Below are positions 8,126-16,684 of a stretch of 64,000 nt of DNA, piece after piece. Both the position numbers and the translations under genes were made by a program. Source of the DNA: JAHIJO01 sp964486075 (lineage in GTDB: Bacteria > Verrucomicrobiota > Kiritimatiellia > JAAZAB01); the NCBI GenBank assembly GCA_964486075.1, contig CAZALU010000005.1, positions 1 through 64,000 of the forward strand, read 5' to 3'. The first letter of the stretch is position 1. Every line of letters begins with the position of its first letter. A model generated the notes under the pieces. It saw only the letters and a list, made by a program, of their open reading frames with translations. It made no database searches and was not told the origin of the DNA.

Positions 8126-9151
8126 ATGACATCACATGAAAACCCTGCTTGTCCTTGCGAAACAGGCGCCCGAAGCATGCGCTACACATCTCGCTTGCCG
8201 GAGGAGGCGCAGGCCTGGCAAAGCGATCTGCGCTTGAAACTCTTCGATCTGCTCAAGTTGGCCGATCTGGTTTCGGGCGCTGCGCCGATTCCTTTTCACG
8301 CTCAAACTTTGTCCAGTCGGCAGGAGGATGGATACGTTGCTCACGAGATGGAAATCTGCGCCACTCCGGGCCGGCGTCAGAGTATCGTGCTGACCATTCC
8401 GGCGGCCGGCAAGGGGCCTTTCCCGGCCATCGTCCTGATCGCCGGACACGGCGGATCGCGTCACACGACTTACGGGGACGCCACCGGCTATCACCGCATC
8501 GGCCATATTCTGGCGGGCGGGGGCTATGTCACGGTGTCCACCGAGGTTGGCCAGCACGAAGTCCATGAGCAGGGCCGCTCGCTGATGGGGGAGCGACTCT
8601 GGTCCCTTGTGCGCTGCGTCGATTTCCTGGCATCGTGTCCGGAGGTGGATGCCGACCGCATCGGGGCCGCCGGCAAGTCGCTGGGCGGGGAGATGCTGAT
8701 GTGGCTGGCTGCTCTGGAGCCAAGGGTACAGGCAAGCGTGGTGGCCGGGTTCCTGACCCGGATGGACCAGATGGAAGTTAACCACTGCATGTGCTGGAAG
8801 TTCCCGGGTTTGCGGGAGTTGGTTGACTTCGCGGATATTTACTCGCTGATCGCGCCCCGCGCTCTGCTTTGTCAGAACGGCCTCGCCGAGCCGCCGTCAC
8901 AGTTCCCACCTTCCGTGGCCCTTGAGGTTCTGCGGGAGATCGGGACGATCTACACCGATCTCGGCGCGCCACAGAACGTGGAGCTGATCGCACACACGGG
9001 CGGTCACGAGTTTCATGTCCCGAGCACGCTGGGCTTCTTAGCCCGGAATCTGGCCGCAAGTTCAGACTTCCTGATCCGGGCTGACTGGCGTAAACTACTG
9101 GATGTGCAAGGAAAATTTTATTCTAAATTTTATAAAAAAATCAGGCGATAA
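8126..9151 (+). CDS. Alpha/beta-hydrolase, esterase/dienelactone hydrolase-like
   Basis: A 341-residue alpha/beta-hydrolase. The oxyanion region is IVLIAGHGG (~102-110), the nucleophile elbow is AAGKSLGGE with Ser185, and the catalytic His is in TGGHEFHV near residue 294. A distinctive N-terminal helical extension precedes the core, as in acetyl-xylan-esterase-like or cephalosporin-deacetylase-like proteins. GAGAAGG lies about eight bases before ATG 8126. No signal peptide is seen, so it acts in the cytoplasm. It sits 100 bases downstream of the AraC-type regulator on the same strand, consistent with deacylation of an imported oligosaccharide. The substrate is not determinable. Confidence 0.82.
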   Translation: MTSHENPACPCETGARSMRYTSRLPEEAQAWQSDLRLKLFDLLKLADLVSGAAPIPFHAQTLSSRQEDGYVAHEMEICATPGRRQSIVLTIPAAGKGPFPAIVLIAGHGGSRHTTYGDATGYHRIGHILAGGGYVTVSTEVGQHEVHEQGRSLMGERLWSLVRCVDFLASCPEVDADRIGAAGKSLGGEMLMWLAALEPRVQASVVAGFLTRMDQMEVNHCMCWKFPGLRELVDFADIYSLIAPRALLCQNGLAEPPSQFPPSVALEVLREIGTIYTDLGAPQNVELIAHTGGHEFHVPSTLGFLARNLAASSDFLIRADWRKLLDVQGKFYSKFYKKIRR

Positions 9152-9210
9152 CTGTTTATATATTCACAGCCTGTTCTTTCCTGGCGCTTTTTGGCGACGA
9201 TAATATAATT

Positions 9211-9266
9211 ACATTTTCAACCCATTTCTAAATCGGCCAAAAGCCAGTTTTCGACCGGCGTTGACA
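9211..9266 (+). repeat. Family C repeat, copy 1 (56 bases)
   Basis: Identical, base for base, to the reverse complement of 61739-61794. It begins ACATTTTCAACCC and ends CGGCGTTGACA. It has no coding potential and no terminal inverted repeats of its own. Confidence 0.85.
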
Positions 9267-9563
9267 CACCGGCACGGTTCGCCCCACCGCAGATCATCCA
9301 GGCCAGGCACAAACATTATCCTGGCAGTATGGCCTGGTGAGTGGGGCGAGGCCTCCGGCCGAGCCGTCTCCATCCGCGACATCCCGCCTCCGAAAAGCCG
9401 CCGGCGTATTGCATTTTACGGCCGGGATGATCATGATGCCTAGACCCTCTAGGTATCATGCCCAAATACCCCGTCGTCGGGTTCTTTATGCATGCCACAA
9501 GCATGGGTCTTGCTGCTGAATGGCGGAGGTTTTTTCCAACTGAGGCTCTTGCAAAACTTCCGC

Positions 9564-9593
9564 GGACGCGACGGAGCGCGTCCCTCCAATTCC
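9564..9593. repeat. Variable-stem hairpin element (family B)
   Basis: GGACGCG (9564-9570), loop ACGGAG, CGCGTCC (9577-9583), then CTCCAATTCC. The same stem occurs at 40306-40325 inside a gene; the same flank occurs at 1232-1241 next to a different stem. Confidence 0.7.
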
Positions 9594-9693
9594 ACAACCA
9601 ATCCGTTAGCACGACTTCTGGAAGGCTATCCCAATCACACAAGGGTATCGGGAGCGTAGCCCTCTGCCGCAGGTTGGGCAAGCGCATCCACTG

Positions 9694-11427
9694 TCACGCG
9701 CGCATGGGCGGTGTCACGGATTCCTCGGAGATGCCGGGCGTGGCGTGGTAGATCGTGGCGAGCTCTCGGAACCAGCCGTCGAGGGCCGCGTTATGCCGTC
9801 CGCCGGTTCGTTTCAGCTCGCGATCGATCAACGCGCGCAGGTACAATAAACGCCACCGCCATGAGGCGCGTATATCCGCCGGCAGTCGCGCGTCGGCTAC
9901 CTCCATGAGGGCCGCGGCTTTTTCGGCCTGTGGCCATTCGGTCGGGTTGTTGAAGATGCGGTCGGGATTTTCGCGCGATGACCAGTTGTTGGTGCCCTGA
10001 TCCTGCTCCATCAGATAGCAGGCCCGGATCACATCGGCGACCGACTCTGCGCCGAAATGGCCGGCGATATACTCGGTCATGATATCTTCAACGGCGCGGT
10101 CGGGTTGGCGGTTGAGTTGGAGCAGGATGAATTTGCTGAAGTCTTCGAAGATTCCCTCGGAATATGGAAAGTTGCCGCACTGCAAATGCCCGGCGTCCCG
10201 CCAGTATTCCTCCCAGTGCCTGGGCCGGGGCAGGGCGCCGTACCCGCCCCAGGGATGGTTACCGCACATACTGATCTCGGGGAAGCCGACCGTCGGCAGG
10301 CCGAGCGGGATGCCGTGCCGTCGCGGCCATTCGCTGAAGCCGCAAAAATCGTCAGCCATCAGCAGGTCGATCCATGGCGGCCGTTCCGCGCGCAGGCGGA
10401 GCTCGAATGCCTCCCATTCGCCCTTGATGAAATGGTCGAAATACCAGGTGGATAGCACGATGCGAACCTTTGGGAAATGGTGCCGGATAAGACCGGCCTC
10501 GGCCTCAGCCGCGCGCAGGAAGCCGTTGGCGCCCCAGGGCTTGCAGGCGGTGCAGGTGCAGCCGCCCTGGTCGTAGGGCCAGATCCACACATTGCTGAAG
10601 TCCATGCCGGAGAAGGCCGCCAGCACCTCCTCGCGGTTGCGCAGAATTAACTCCAGGCCGCCGGGCAGGCTGGGGCAGATCTCGGTGTGATAGAAGCCGC
10701 CGGGGCTTTGGAAATAGTCGGCGTTCATGGCGTTACTGGCCTTGAGAGCCTCGGGCGTGGAAGACCAGCCCTCGTTGGCCAGCGTGGTCAGCCCGGCGCC
10801 GATGCCCACACTCCGGGCGGCCTCGAGTAGCGCGCGCAGACGCCGGATCATGGCTTGCGCCGCCGGGTCCCCGATGCCGGGGTAGTGATGCAGGTCGAAC
10901 CAGACGTTGAGCGTGTTGCAGCCGTACAGGGCCAGTTCCTCAATGTAGCGCACCACTTTTGCCAAGGGGGCGTCGTGGTAGAAGTTGTGGAAATGGGTGG
11001 CGAAATACATGCCCCGCCAGGGACGGTCTGGAATATCCGTGCCGCGCCAGGCGGTTAATCCCAGGCACCCGGTCTCCAGGAGACTGCGACGCAAGAAACA
11101 CCCAACCGCGTAAATCAAGCCCCGCCCATCGCCACCGCTGAGACGCACGCCCCCCGCCGGCAACGACTCGATGCGCAAGGATTCCGGCGGCAATTCCGGG
11201 GAGATATCCAGAAGAATATGCGCGGCATTGGCGGGGACCCGGCGCACGGCCAGCCCGGTGCGTTCCGTGAGATAGCGGCCCAACAGGTCGGCGGCTTTGG
11301 CACCCAGGCGATCGTCGCCTTCGACATGGATCGAGATCGTTGCGGTCAATCGGCGGCCGCAAGCGCGGACCCATAGTTTCCGATGCTTGGATTCTGGTGC
11401 AAACGTGGCCGGCTTGGCGGACTTCAT
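9694..11427 (-). CDS. Glycoside hydrolase-like protein with hexosaminidase-type N-terminal domain and TIM barrel
   Basis: A 577-residue protein. Residues ~25-140 form a small alpha/beta domain of the type that precedes the barrel in GH20/GH67-like enzymes (LGRYLTERTGLAVRRVP, LRIESLPAGGVRLSG, GLIYAVGCFLRR). A barrel follows from PWRGMYF, with VRYIEELALYGCNTLNVWFDLHH, an acidic VWIWPYDQGGCTCTAC segment and WYFDHF. The exact family and catalytic acids are not certain. The start is fixed by GGAGG five bases before ATG 11427; the longer in-frame start would overlap the upstream gene. It follows that gene by 25 bases in the same operon. There is no signal peptide, so it probably trims imported oligosaccharides in the cytoplasm. 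Confidence 0.7.
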   Translation of the reverse strand: MKSAKPATFAPESKHRKLWVRACGRRLTATISIHVEGDDRLGAKAADLLGRYLTERTGLAVRRVPANAAHILLDISPELPPESLRIESLPAGGVRLSGGDGRGLIYAVGCFLRRSLLETGCLGLTAWRGTDIPDRPWRGMYFATHFHNFYHDAPLAKVVRYIEELALYGCNTLNVWFDLHHYPGIGDPAAQAMIRRLRALLEAARSVGIGAGLTTLANEGWSSTPEALKASNAMNADYFQSPGGFYHTEICPSLPGGLELILRNREEVLAAFSGMDFSNVWIWPYDQGGCTCTACKPWGANGFLRAAEAEAGLIRHHFPKVRIVLSTWYFDHFIKGEWEAFELRLRAERPPWIDLLMADDFCGFSEWPRRHGIPLGLPTVGFPEISMCGNHPWGGYGALPRPRHWEEYWRDAGHLQCGNFPYSEGIFEDFSKFILLQLNRQPDRAVEDIMTEYIAGHFGAESVADVIRACYLMEQDQGTNNWSSRENPDRIFNNPTEWPQAEKAAALMEVADARLPADIRASWRWRLLYLRALIDRELKRTGGRHNAALDGWFRELATIYHATPGISEESVTPPMRA

Positions 11428-11452
11428 AAAGACCTCCAGCGGAACGAACAGA

Positions 11453-13816
11453 TTAAGACAATATGACAGATTGGTCACCTTGTCGTTTTCCGCCCCGGTC
11501 GTCGCAGCGCCAAACGACGCGGCCGTTGAGGCGGACGGTCTCCAGCGCTGCGAAGGGAGGCACGTGCAGGATGGTCCGTTGTGGAGCCCAGCGGTAGTGT
11601 GGCGCGAAGCGCACGTCCAGCACAGAGCCCGACTTCAGCAGGCGGGCAGACAGATCTACGGGCCCGTACTCGGTGGGCAAGGCGCGCGCGGTCACGCCGC
11701 GCCCCTCGAGCCAGGTCTGCGTGACCAGACGCAGCAGGTGGAGCTCGTCATCGGCCAGGTGATCGTCTACGAGCGCCAGGCGCGCCATGAACACCGCGAA
11801 GGGGATCACGAAGACATTGCCATAGATTCCCCCGCGCGTTTCGCATGAAATCCATGTTTTCCGCGATAAGCCACCAGCGTAGACGGAATACAGGCCCTCG
11901 AGAAATCGGGCCCGGTCGCCCGTCGCCAGGCTGATAGGGATGTTCCAGGAGTAACACAATTCCGAACTGGACGCCTCGTGAATCAGTTGTTGAGCCTGAT
12001 AGAAATTTGATTCCGGGGCAAACACCGCCCTGGGCGGTCCCTCGCGAAACCAGGCCAACAGGTCACGAATTGCCGGATCGGAAGGCGATAGCAAGCCCGT
12101 GAAAGCCAGGACCAGTGGCCCGGCATCCAGCAGCAGAGGAATGGTCCAATCATCCTCGGTTTCTCCGGTCAACGCCGCCGGCGGCACGAGGCGCACGCGC
12201 CCGCGCCGGTCCTTCCAACGCGGAGCCGTCCGCAGCCGATCCCGATAGGCTTCGACAAACGCCACGCGGTAGGCCCGACATTCGCGCTCGAACTCTGCTG
12301 CGCGCGGATGCCCGATGCGACGCAGGAGCGTCACGGCCTTACGCAGGCCCAGGTAATTCCAGGCGGCAGCCCAGACCCCCTGCACGACCGTGCCGGCGTC
12401 GGTATTGACGGCCGGGGGCAGCACGCCCTCGTAGCCGCCGGTTTTACGCATGGCGCGTGCATCGCGGATCCACTCACACGACTTTATGATCGGATCCGTG
12501 AAGCGGTCCAGGTAAGCGGCGTTGCCTGATAACAATCCGTGCATGGCCAGTGCGTAGAGGATGGCCCCGTTGTCCGACAGCCAATCTACGGCCTTGTACC
12601 GCGCCGGGGTACAGAGATAGCCGGGATGGCGTCCGAATATGCCGCCAGCTTTGCTATTTCCGGCGACCGGCGCCTCGTAGGACGGCAGGCCCGGGGGTGT
12701 CACGGTGCCCTGTTCGGCGGCGAATATATCCAGGTAGCGTTCAACAAAGGAATGGTAGCCGAGGGTGTCCATAAGCATCACCAGGTCCATGGCGCCGGGC
12801 GTGGACCACAGGCTGGTGTAGGCCATGGATCCGTTGATCTTGCAGTAGCGGCCCGAGGCGGGGTCTTTCTCGGTCAGGACATGGCTGAAAAACACCCCGC
12901 GCGCATTGGCTTCATTGATGCGCCCTTCGGGGATATCCAGCCGCGTGGGAGTCGCGGCCAGTTGTTTCTTCCAAAACTGGTCGGTCTCAGCGAGGCAGAC
13001 GTCGAATCCCCTGGCCAGCACGGCGCGCAGTTTACGCCTTTCGCAGGGAACCATTGGGATCAGCAGGTCGATCCGATTTGCGGGAGTCGGGCGCCATCCG
13101 AGATTCAAGCGGTGGCCGGAGATGCAGCCGAGCGGCGCGGCAAGGCCGGCCGTGCAATCCAGACCCGGTGCGACGGCGATGCGTACACTCCCATCATCCT
13201 GCACAACATCATAACCGTGCTGGCGATCATAGTCGCGCCGACGCGCATTGAGCGCGTGCCCGTACTGGCGGGGATCGGAAAAGATCACATTCTGACGACG
13301 CGGCATCGTGCCAGTAATGGCGTTCTCGATTAGGACGCTAACGCAATAACGATCCGTCGAGGGAAGCTGGGGAAACATGTCCTTCAACGACAGGCGCACC
13401 CAGGCGTAGAGCGGCTCGTCGCCGCGTTCGACCGGCTGACCTCCCGCCAGATAGGCAAAAGTTTCGACTCGCAACTGAAACCGTTCGCGGCAGGTCTCGG
13501 TCCACAACAGCGCCGCGTGTTCGGGATGCCAGCCTTGGCGGAAGCCGTTATCGTCCTGCCTTTGACCGGAGGTGCGGAAAATCCACTCGTGCCATTTTTC
13601 GCCCGAGCCGGGGATGAAAGAGAACAGGGCCCCGAGGCCCTGCCACTGTTGGGCGCGGCGGCTGGCTGCGGGATCGGCCACGATCGCCCCGCTCCACAGC
13701 ACGTTGAACCGGCACAGATGGTCTCGCCAGCCCAGCGTAGTCCAGATGTTTTCCATATCCGGCCACCATTGGCAGGCTTGCTCAAAAGTTGGTTCACCGA
13801 GTTCTTTTTTTTTCAT
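11453..13816 (-). CDS. Large six-hairpin (alpha/alpha-barrel) glycosidase-like protein
   Basis: A 787-residue protein I can assign only to the (alpha/alpha)6-barrel class. The N-terminal ~300 residues look beta-rich. The C-terminal half has repeating helical pairs with aromatic-rich loops (GSMAYTSLWSTPGAMDLVMLMD, WLSDNGAILYALAMHG, NTDAGTVVQGVWAAAWNYLG, GETEDDWTIPLLLDAG), as in GH78-, GH63- or GH15-like enzymes. A small beta domain closes the protein. Candidate acid residues lie in the GETEDDW segment. Start ATG 13816 has GAGGAGG five bases upstream. It forms a two-gene operon with 9694-11427. The absence of a signal peptide suggests intracellular action on imported glycans. Confidence 0.65.
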   Translation of the reverse strand: MKKKELGEPTFEQACQWWPDMENIWTTLGWRDHLCRFNVLWSGAIVADPAASRRAQQWQGLGALFSFIPGSGEKWHEWIFRTSGQRQDDNGFRQGWHPEHAALLWTETCRERFQLRVETFAYLAGGQPVERGDEPLYAWVRLSLKDMFPQLPSTDRYCVSVLIENAITGTMPRRQNVIFSDPRQYGHALNARRRDYDRQHGYDVVQDDGSVRIAVAPGLDCTAGLAAPLGCISGHRLNLGWRPTPANRIDLLIPMVPCERRKLRAVLARGFDVCLAETDQFWKKQLAATPTRLDIPEGRINEANARGVFFSHVLTEKDPASGRYCKINGSMAYTSLWSTPGAMDLVMLMDTLGYHSFVERYLDIFAAEQGTVTPPGLPSYEAPVAGNSKAGGIFGRHPGYLCTPARYKAVDWLSDNGAILYALAMHGLLSGNAAYLDRFTDPIIKSCEWIRDARAMRKTGGYEGVLPPAVNTDAGTVVQGVWAAAWNYLGLRKAVTLLRRIGHPRAAEFERECRAYRVAFVEAYRDRLRTAPRWKDRRGRVRLVPPAALTGETEDDWTIPLLLDAGPLVLAFTGLLSPSDPAIRDLLAWFREGPPRAVFAPESNFYQAQQLIHEASSSELCYSWNIPISLATGDRARFLEGLYSVYAGGLSRKTWISCETRGGIYGNVFVIPFAVFMARLALVDDHLADDELHLLRLVTQTWLEGRGVTARALPTEYGPVDLSARLLKSGSVLDVRFAPHYRWAPQRTILHVPPFAALETVRLNGRVVWRCDDRGGKRQGDQSVILS

Positions 13817-13911
13817 GCAGCCTCCTCATGTATGCGAATTGGAAACAGCGTGATAGTAGTAAAATTGCGCCAGCCAGTCAAGGCATAGCCATGCACCTCA
13901 GCAATTCTAAT

Positions 13912-13978
13912 TAGAGCCTTTTGCAAACGCCGTTCTGAAACTACCTAAAGCGTCCGATTTGAAAATGGATATAATTCG
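13912..13978 (+). repeat. Family D repeat, copy 1
   Basis: Begins near GAGCCTTTTGCAAACGCCG and ends GAAAATGGATATAATT. An imperfect reverse-complement copy lies at 61877-61930; the two share GTTCTGAAACT-CCT and TGAAAATGGATATAATT. Confidence 0.65.
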
Positions 13979-14002
13979 GATTTTTTTAAAGATATTCTTA
14001 AG

Positions 14003-14028
14003 ATCGCAGGGATAAACCCTGCGCTACC
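14003..14028. repeat. Variable-stem hairpin element (family B), 26-base half element
   Basis: Same layout as 63045-63070, ending GCGCTACC. One base pair of the stem is swapped (GCAGGG/CCCTGC here, GCAGGC/GCCTGC there), a compensatory change that keeps pairing. Confidence 0.7.
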
Positions 14029-14102
14029 TGGGGGTGCGGGTGTTAACTCGTGTTAGATTTTTTTCTCGCCATGTGGTTCTTTTGGTGTAGGATGGAGTTT
14101 AT

Positions 14103-15074
14103 ATGAAAGTTTTAGTCACAGGCGGCGCCGGCTATATAGGAAGTGTTGCCACGGAGCTGCTCCTTGATCAGGGCCATACGGCGGCGGTGTTTGATAATCT
14201 GGAACGTGGACATCGCCAGGCCGTGGACCCGCGTGCCCGGCTCATTGAAGGCGACCTGCGCAATCCCGAGGAAATCACCCGCGCCCTGCAAGAATTTAAA
14301 CCGGACGCTATCATCCATTTTGCGGCTTATGCCCTGGTTGGCGAGTCCATGGAAAGCCCGGATATGTATTTCGGCAACAACGTCCGTGGCGGGGTCAACC
14401 TGACCGAGGCGATGCTGAAGGCCGGCGTGCGCCGGATCGTTTTTTCCTCCTCCTGCGCCACCTACGGCCAGCCCGAGCGTTCGCTGATTGCCGAGGATAC
14501 GCCTCAGCGTCCAACGAACCCCTACGGTGAATCCAAGCTGATGTTGGAGAAGATCTTGGACTGGTACCGGCGGCTCAAAGATTTTCAGCCCATATTCCTG
14601 CGCTACTTCAACGCCTGCGGGGCATCGATTAAATACGGGGAGGACCACGATCCCGAAACTCATCTCATTCCCAATATTCTCAAGGTGGCTCTCGGTCAGC
14701 GCGACAATGTCGCCGTTTTTGGCTCGGATTACGAGACGCCGGATGGCACCTGCATCCGCGATTACATCCACATCGAGGACCTGGCCCGGGCCCATCTGCT
14801 GGCCCTGGAAAACCCCTATTGCGGCGCGTTGAACCTGGGCACCGGCCAGGGTTGTTCTGTCCTGCAGGTGCTGGCAGCCGCCCGGCAGATTACCGGGCAC
14901 GCGGTTCCCGTGAAAATGTGCCCACGCCGGCCTGGCGATCCCGCCCGGCTGGTAGCCGATGCCGCCCAGGCCCGGCAGGTCCTGGGCTGGACTCCGGATC
15001 GCAGCCGGATCGGGGAGATAATGCAATCCGCCTGGGACTGGCACCGGGCCCACCCGGATGGATACGGACTCTGA
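14103..15074 (+). CDS. galE: UDP-glucose 4-epimerase
   Basis: A 323-residue short-chain dehydrogenase/reductase-type epimerase that interconverts UDP-glucose and UDP-galactose with tightly bound NAD, supplying galactose for surface glycans or consuming it. The NAD loop GGAGYIG is at residues 7-13, the serine-rich catalytic segment FSSSCATYG at 114-122, and the Tyr141-x3-Lys145 pair in PYGESK. The substrate-binding LRYFNACGA and the late PRRPGDPARLVAD segments are typical of GalE. The start has AGGATGGAG just upstream. It is monocistronic, with repeats on both sides. Confidence 0.93.
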   Translation: MKVLVTGGAGYIGSVATELLLDQGHTAAVFDNLERGHRQAVDPRARLIEGDLRNPEEITRALQEFKPDAIIHFAAYALVGESMESPDMYFGNNVRGGVNLTEAMLKAGVRRIVFSSSCATYGQPERSLIAEDTPQRPTNPYGESKLMLEKILDWYRRLKDFQPIFLRYFNACGASIKYGEDHDPETHLIPNILKVALGQRDNVAVFGSDYETPDGTCIRDYIHIEDLARAHLLALENPYCGALNLGTGQGCSVLQVLAAARQITGHAVPVKMCPRRPGDPARLVADAAQARQVLGWTPDRSRIGEIMQSAWDWHRAHPDGYGL

Positions 15075-15164
15075 TTGCCAGGCTGCGACCAGGGATGAGC
15101 CAAGGGCAACGCTATTTGCGACAGGACGGGCCTGTAAAGTTAGGCCATTATTATTGTGTCGTGA

Positions 15165-15240
15165 ACAACCCACCCCCGGCCCCTCCAAGGAGCGGAGTCG
15201 TTTTCAGTTCCCCTCCGCTGGAGGGGGTAGGGGTGGATGC
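15165..15240. repeat. Family A dispersed element, core copy
   Basis: AACCCACCCCC, CCCCTCCAAGGAG, a short spacer, then CCCCTCCGCTGGAGGGGGTAGGGGTGG. The long AT-rich tails are absent. The rest of the 363-base gap 15075-15437 is the recA upstream region. Confidence 0.7.
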
Positions 15241-15299
15241 CACCGTATATGTTTTCTTCAGCCTGAAAAGGCTTGCGGAATAAAAAAACCATTGGACAA

Positions 15300-15319
15300 T
15301 ATCTGCTGGACAACAGATA
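15300..15319. promoter_or_regulatory. Possible operator upstream of recA: TATCTG-N8-CAGATA
   Basis: A perfect six-base dyad about 120 bases before recA. The spacing differs from the E. coli LexA box (CTG-N10-CAG), and no lexA gene is visible, so an SOS role is only a guess. Confidence 0.3.
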
Positions 15320-15437
15320 ATGCGCTTCATGAATTTTGGACAGGATGTGGCAGATAAAAAACTGATTATCCTTCGAACAGATTCCTGCCTTACTATAGTT
15401 TTTTCACCGGGAGCAAAGCACGCAAGGAGAAATAAGT

Positions 15438-16487
15438 ATGGCCTCTAAAACGACCAAGGCGGAAGACGGCAAGGACAACGCAGAGAACAAAGATAACACA
15501 GCAATGTTGAACTCGGTTCTGGCTCAGATCAAGAAAGAGTTCGGCGATGGCGCCATCATGCGCCTGGGCGATGCCAGGGCCAGGGTGGCGGTGGAATGTA
15601 TTTCCACCGGCGCGCTTTCTCTCGACTTGGCCCTGGGCATAGGCGGCCTGCCGCGCGGACGGGTGGTTGAGATCTTCGGGCCGGAATCATCCGGCAAGAC
15701 CACCCTGACCCTGCACGTTATCGCCAACGCGCAGAAGACAGGCGGCATCGCCGCCTTCATCGACGCCGAGCACGCCATGGATCCGCTGTATGCCAAAAAA
15801 ATCGGCGTGAACTTGGATGACCTGCTGGTGTCCCAGCCGTCGTCCGGCGAGGAGGCCCTGACCATCGCCGAAAAGCTGATTCGCAGCAACGCCATGGATG
15901 TCGTGGTGGTGGACTCGGTGGCCGCGCTCACCCCGCGGGCGGAAATCGAGGGCGACATGGGCGACGCCCAGATGGGCCTGCAGGCGCGGCTGATGTCTCA
16001 GGCCATGCGCAAGCTGACCGCGGCCATCTCGTCCTCGAAGACCTGCTGTATTTTCACCAATCAGCTGCGGGAAAAAATTGGCGTCATGTTCGGCAATCCG
16101 GAAACCACGCCCGGCGGCAAGGCCCTGAAGTTTTACGCGTCAGTCCGCCTGGATATCCGCAAGATCGGCGTCCTCAAGGACGCCACCGGCAAGGTGATCG
16201 GCAACCGCACGAAGGTTAAGGTGGTGAAGAACAAGGTGGCCCCGCCGTTTGTCGAATCCGAGTTCGATATTTTATATGCCGAGGGCATTTCCTGGGCTGG
16301 CTCGATCGTGGACGCGGCCATACAGTACAACCTGTTGGAAAGGCGCGGCTCCTGGTTTTCCTTCGAAGGCGAGCAGATGGGTCAGGGCCGCGAGGGCGTC
16401 ATCGAGCAGATGAAGACCAATCCCGACCTGCAGACAAAGCTGGTTGATAAGATCCGGGCCAAGGTCAAGGAAGTCCCGCCGCTGTAA
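15438..16487 (+). CDS. recA: Recombinase A
   Basis: A 349-residue RecA, normal length, the ATP-dependent strand-exchange protein of homologous recombination and SOS induction. The Walker A motif GPESSGKT lies at residues 81-88. Conserved segments include FIDAEHAMDP, the Walker B region DVVVVDSVAALTPRAEIEGDMGD (Asp and the L1 loop), the L2-adjacent CIFTNQLREKIGVMFGNPETTPGG, and the C-terminal domain. AAGGAG lies about eight bases before ATG 15438. The N-terminal ~25 residues are charged and poorly conserved. It is monocistronic, and the next sequence downstream is a full family A repeat. Confidence 0.98.
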   Translation: MASKTTKAEDGKDNAENKDNTAMLNSVLAQIKKEFGDGAIMRLGDARARVAVECISTGALSLDLALGIGGLPRGRVVEIFGPESSGKTTLTLHVIANAQKTGGIAAFIDAEHAMDPLYAKKIGVNLDDLLVSQPSSGEEALTIAEKLIRSNAMDVVVVDSVAALTPRAEIEGDMGDAQMGLQARLMSQAMRKLTAAISSSKTCCIFTNQLREKIGVMFGNPETTPGGKALKFYASVRLDIRKIGVLKDATGKVIGNRTKVKVVKNKVAPPFVESEFDILYAEGISWAGSIVDAAIQYNLLERRGSWFSFEGEQMGQGREGVIEQMKTNPDLQTKLVDKIRAKVKEVPPL

Positions 16488-16513
16488 TCCCTGGTTCGCT
16501 TGGCGTCCTATAG

Positions 16514-16675
16514 TGCTTCAGGTAAATAACGTAATAAGGACGAAGTTCGAAATTAAGCTCAACATGCTAACCCACCCGTATCCCCTCCAAGGAGAGGAGT
16601 TTTTTGCAGTTCTCCTCCGCCGAAGGGGGTAGGGGTGCGTTCCTTGATCCTCTGACGTTCATTAGCTGAACATCT
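16514..16675. repeat. Family A dispersed element, near-complete copy
   Basis: Both conserved ends are present: GCTTCAGGTAAATAACGTAA at the left and GTTCCTTGATCCTCTGACG...GAACATCT at the right. They enclose ACCCACCC, CCCCTCCAAGGAGAGG and CCGAAGGGGGTAGGGGTG. The left end recurs in reverse at 27483-27535. It lies directly behind recA and may act as its transcript end, although no U-tract hairpin is obvious. Confidence 0.75.
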
Positions 16676-16684
16676 AGCCAATCT

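Larger units (their letters stand above)
9152..9693. other. Intergenic gap of 542 bases: repeats only
   Basis: Contains one copy of the 56-base family C repeat (9211-9266) and a hairpin element (9564-9593). The stretch 9267-9563 has some short palindromes (for example CCTA-N6-TAGG near 9441) but no convincing gene or RNA. Confidence 0.5.

Noticed and set aside
9267..9563. Possible tRNA or structured RNA around the GGGTTC motif near 9479
   Set aside because: No cloverleaf pairing or CCA-type acceptor could be drawn around it.
12539..13333. 264-codon plus-strand frame opposite the six-hairpin glycosidase
   Set aside because: Antisense shadow; the minus-strand gene has a strong ribosome site and glycosidase-like features.
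14112..15188. 358-codon open frame antisense to galE
   Set aside because: galE carries all catalytic motifs. The antisense frame has no domain signal and runs into a repeat.
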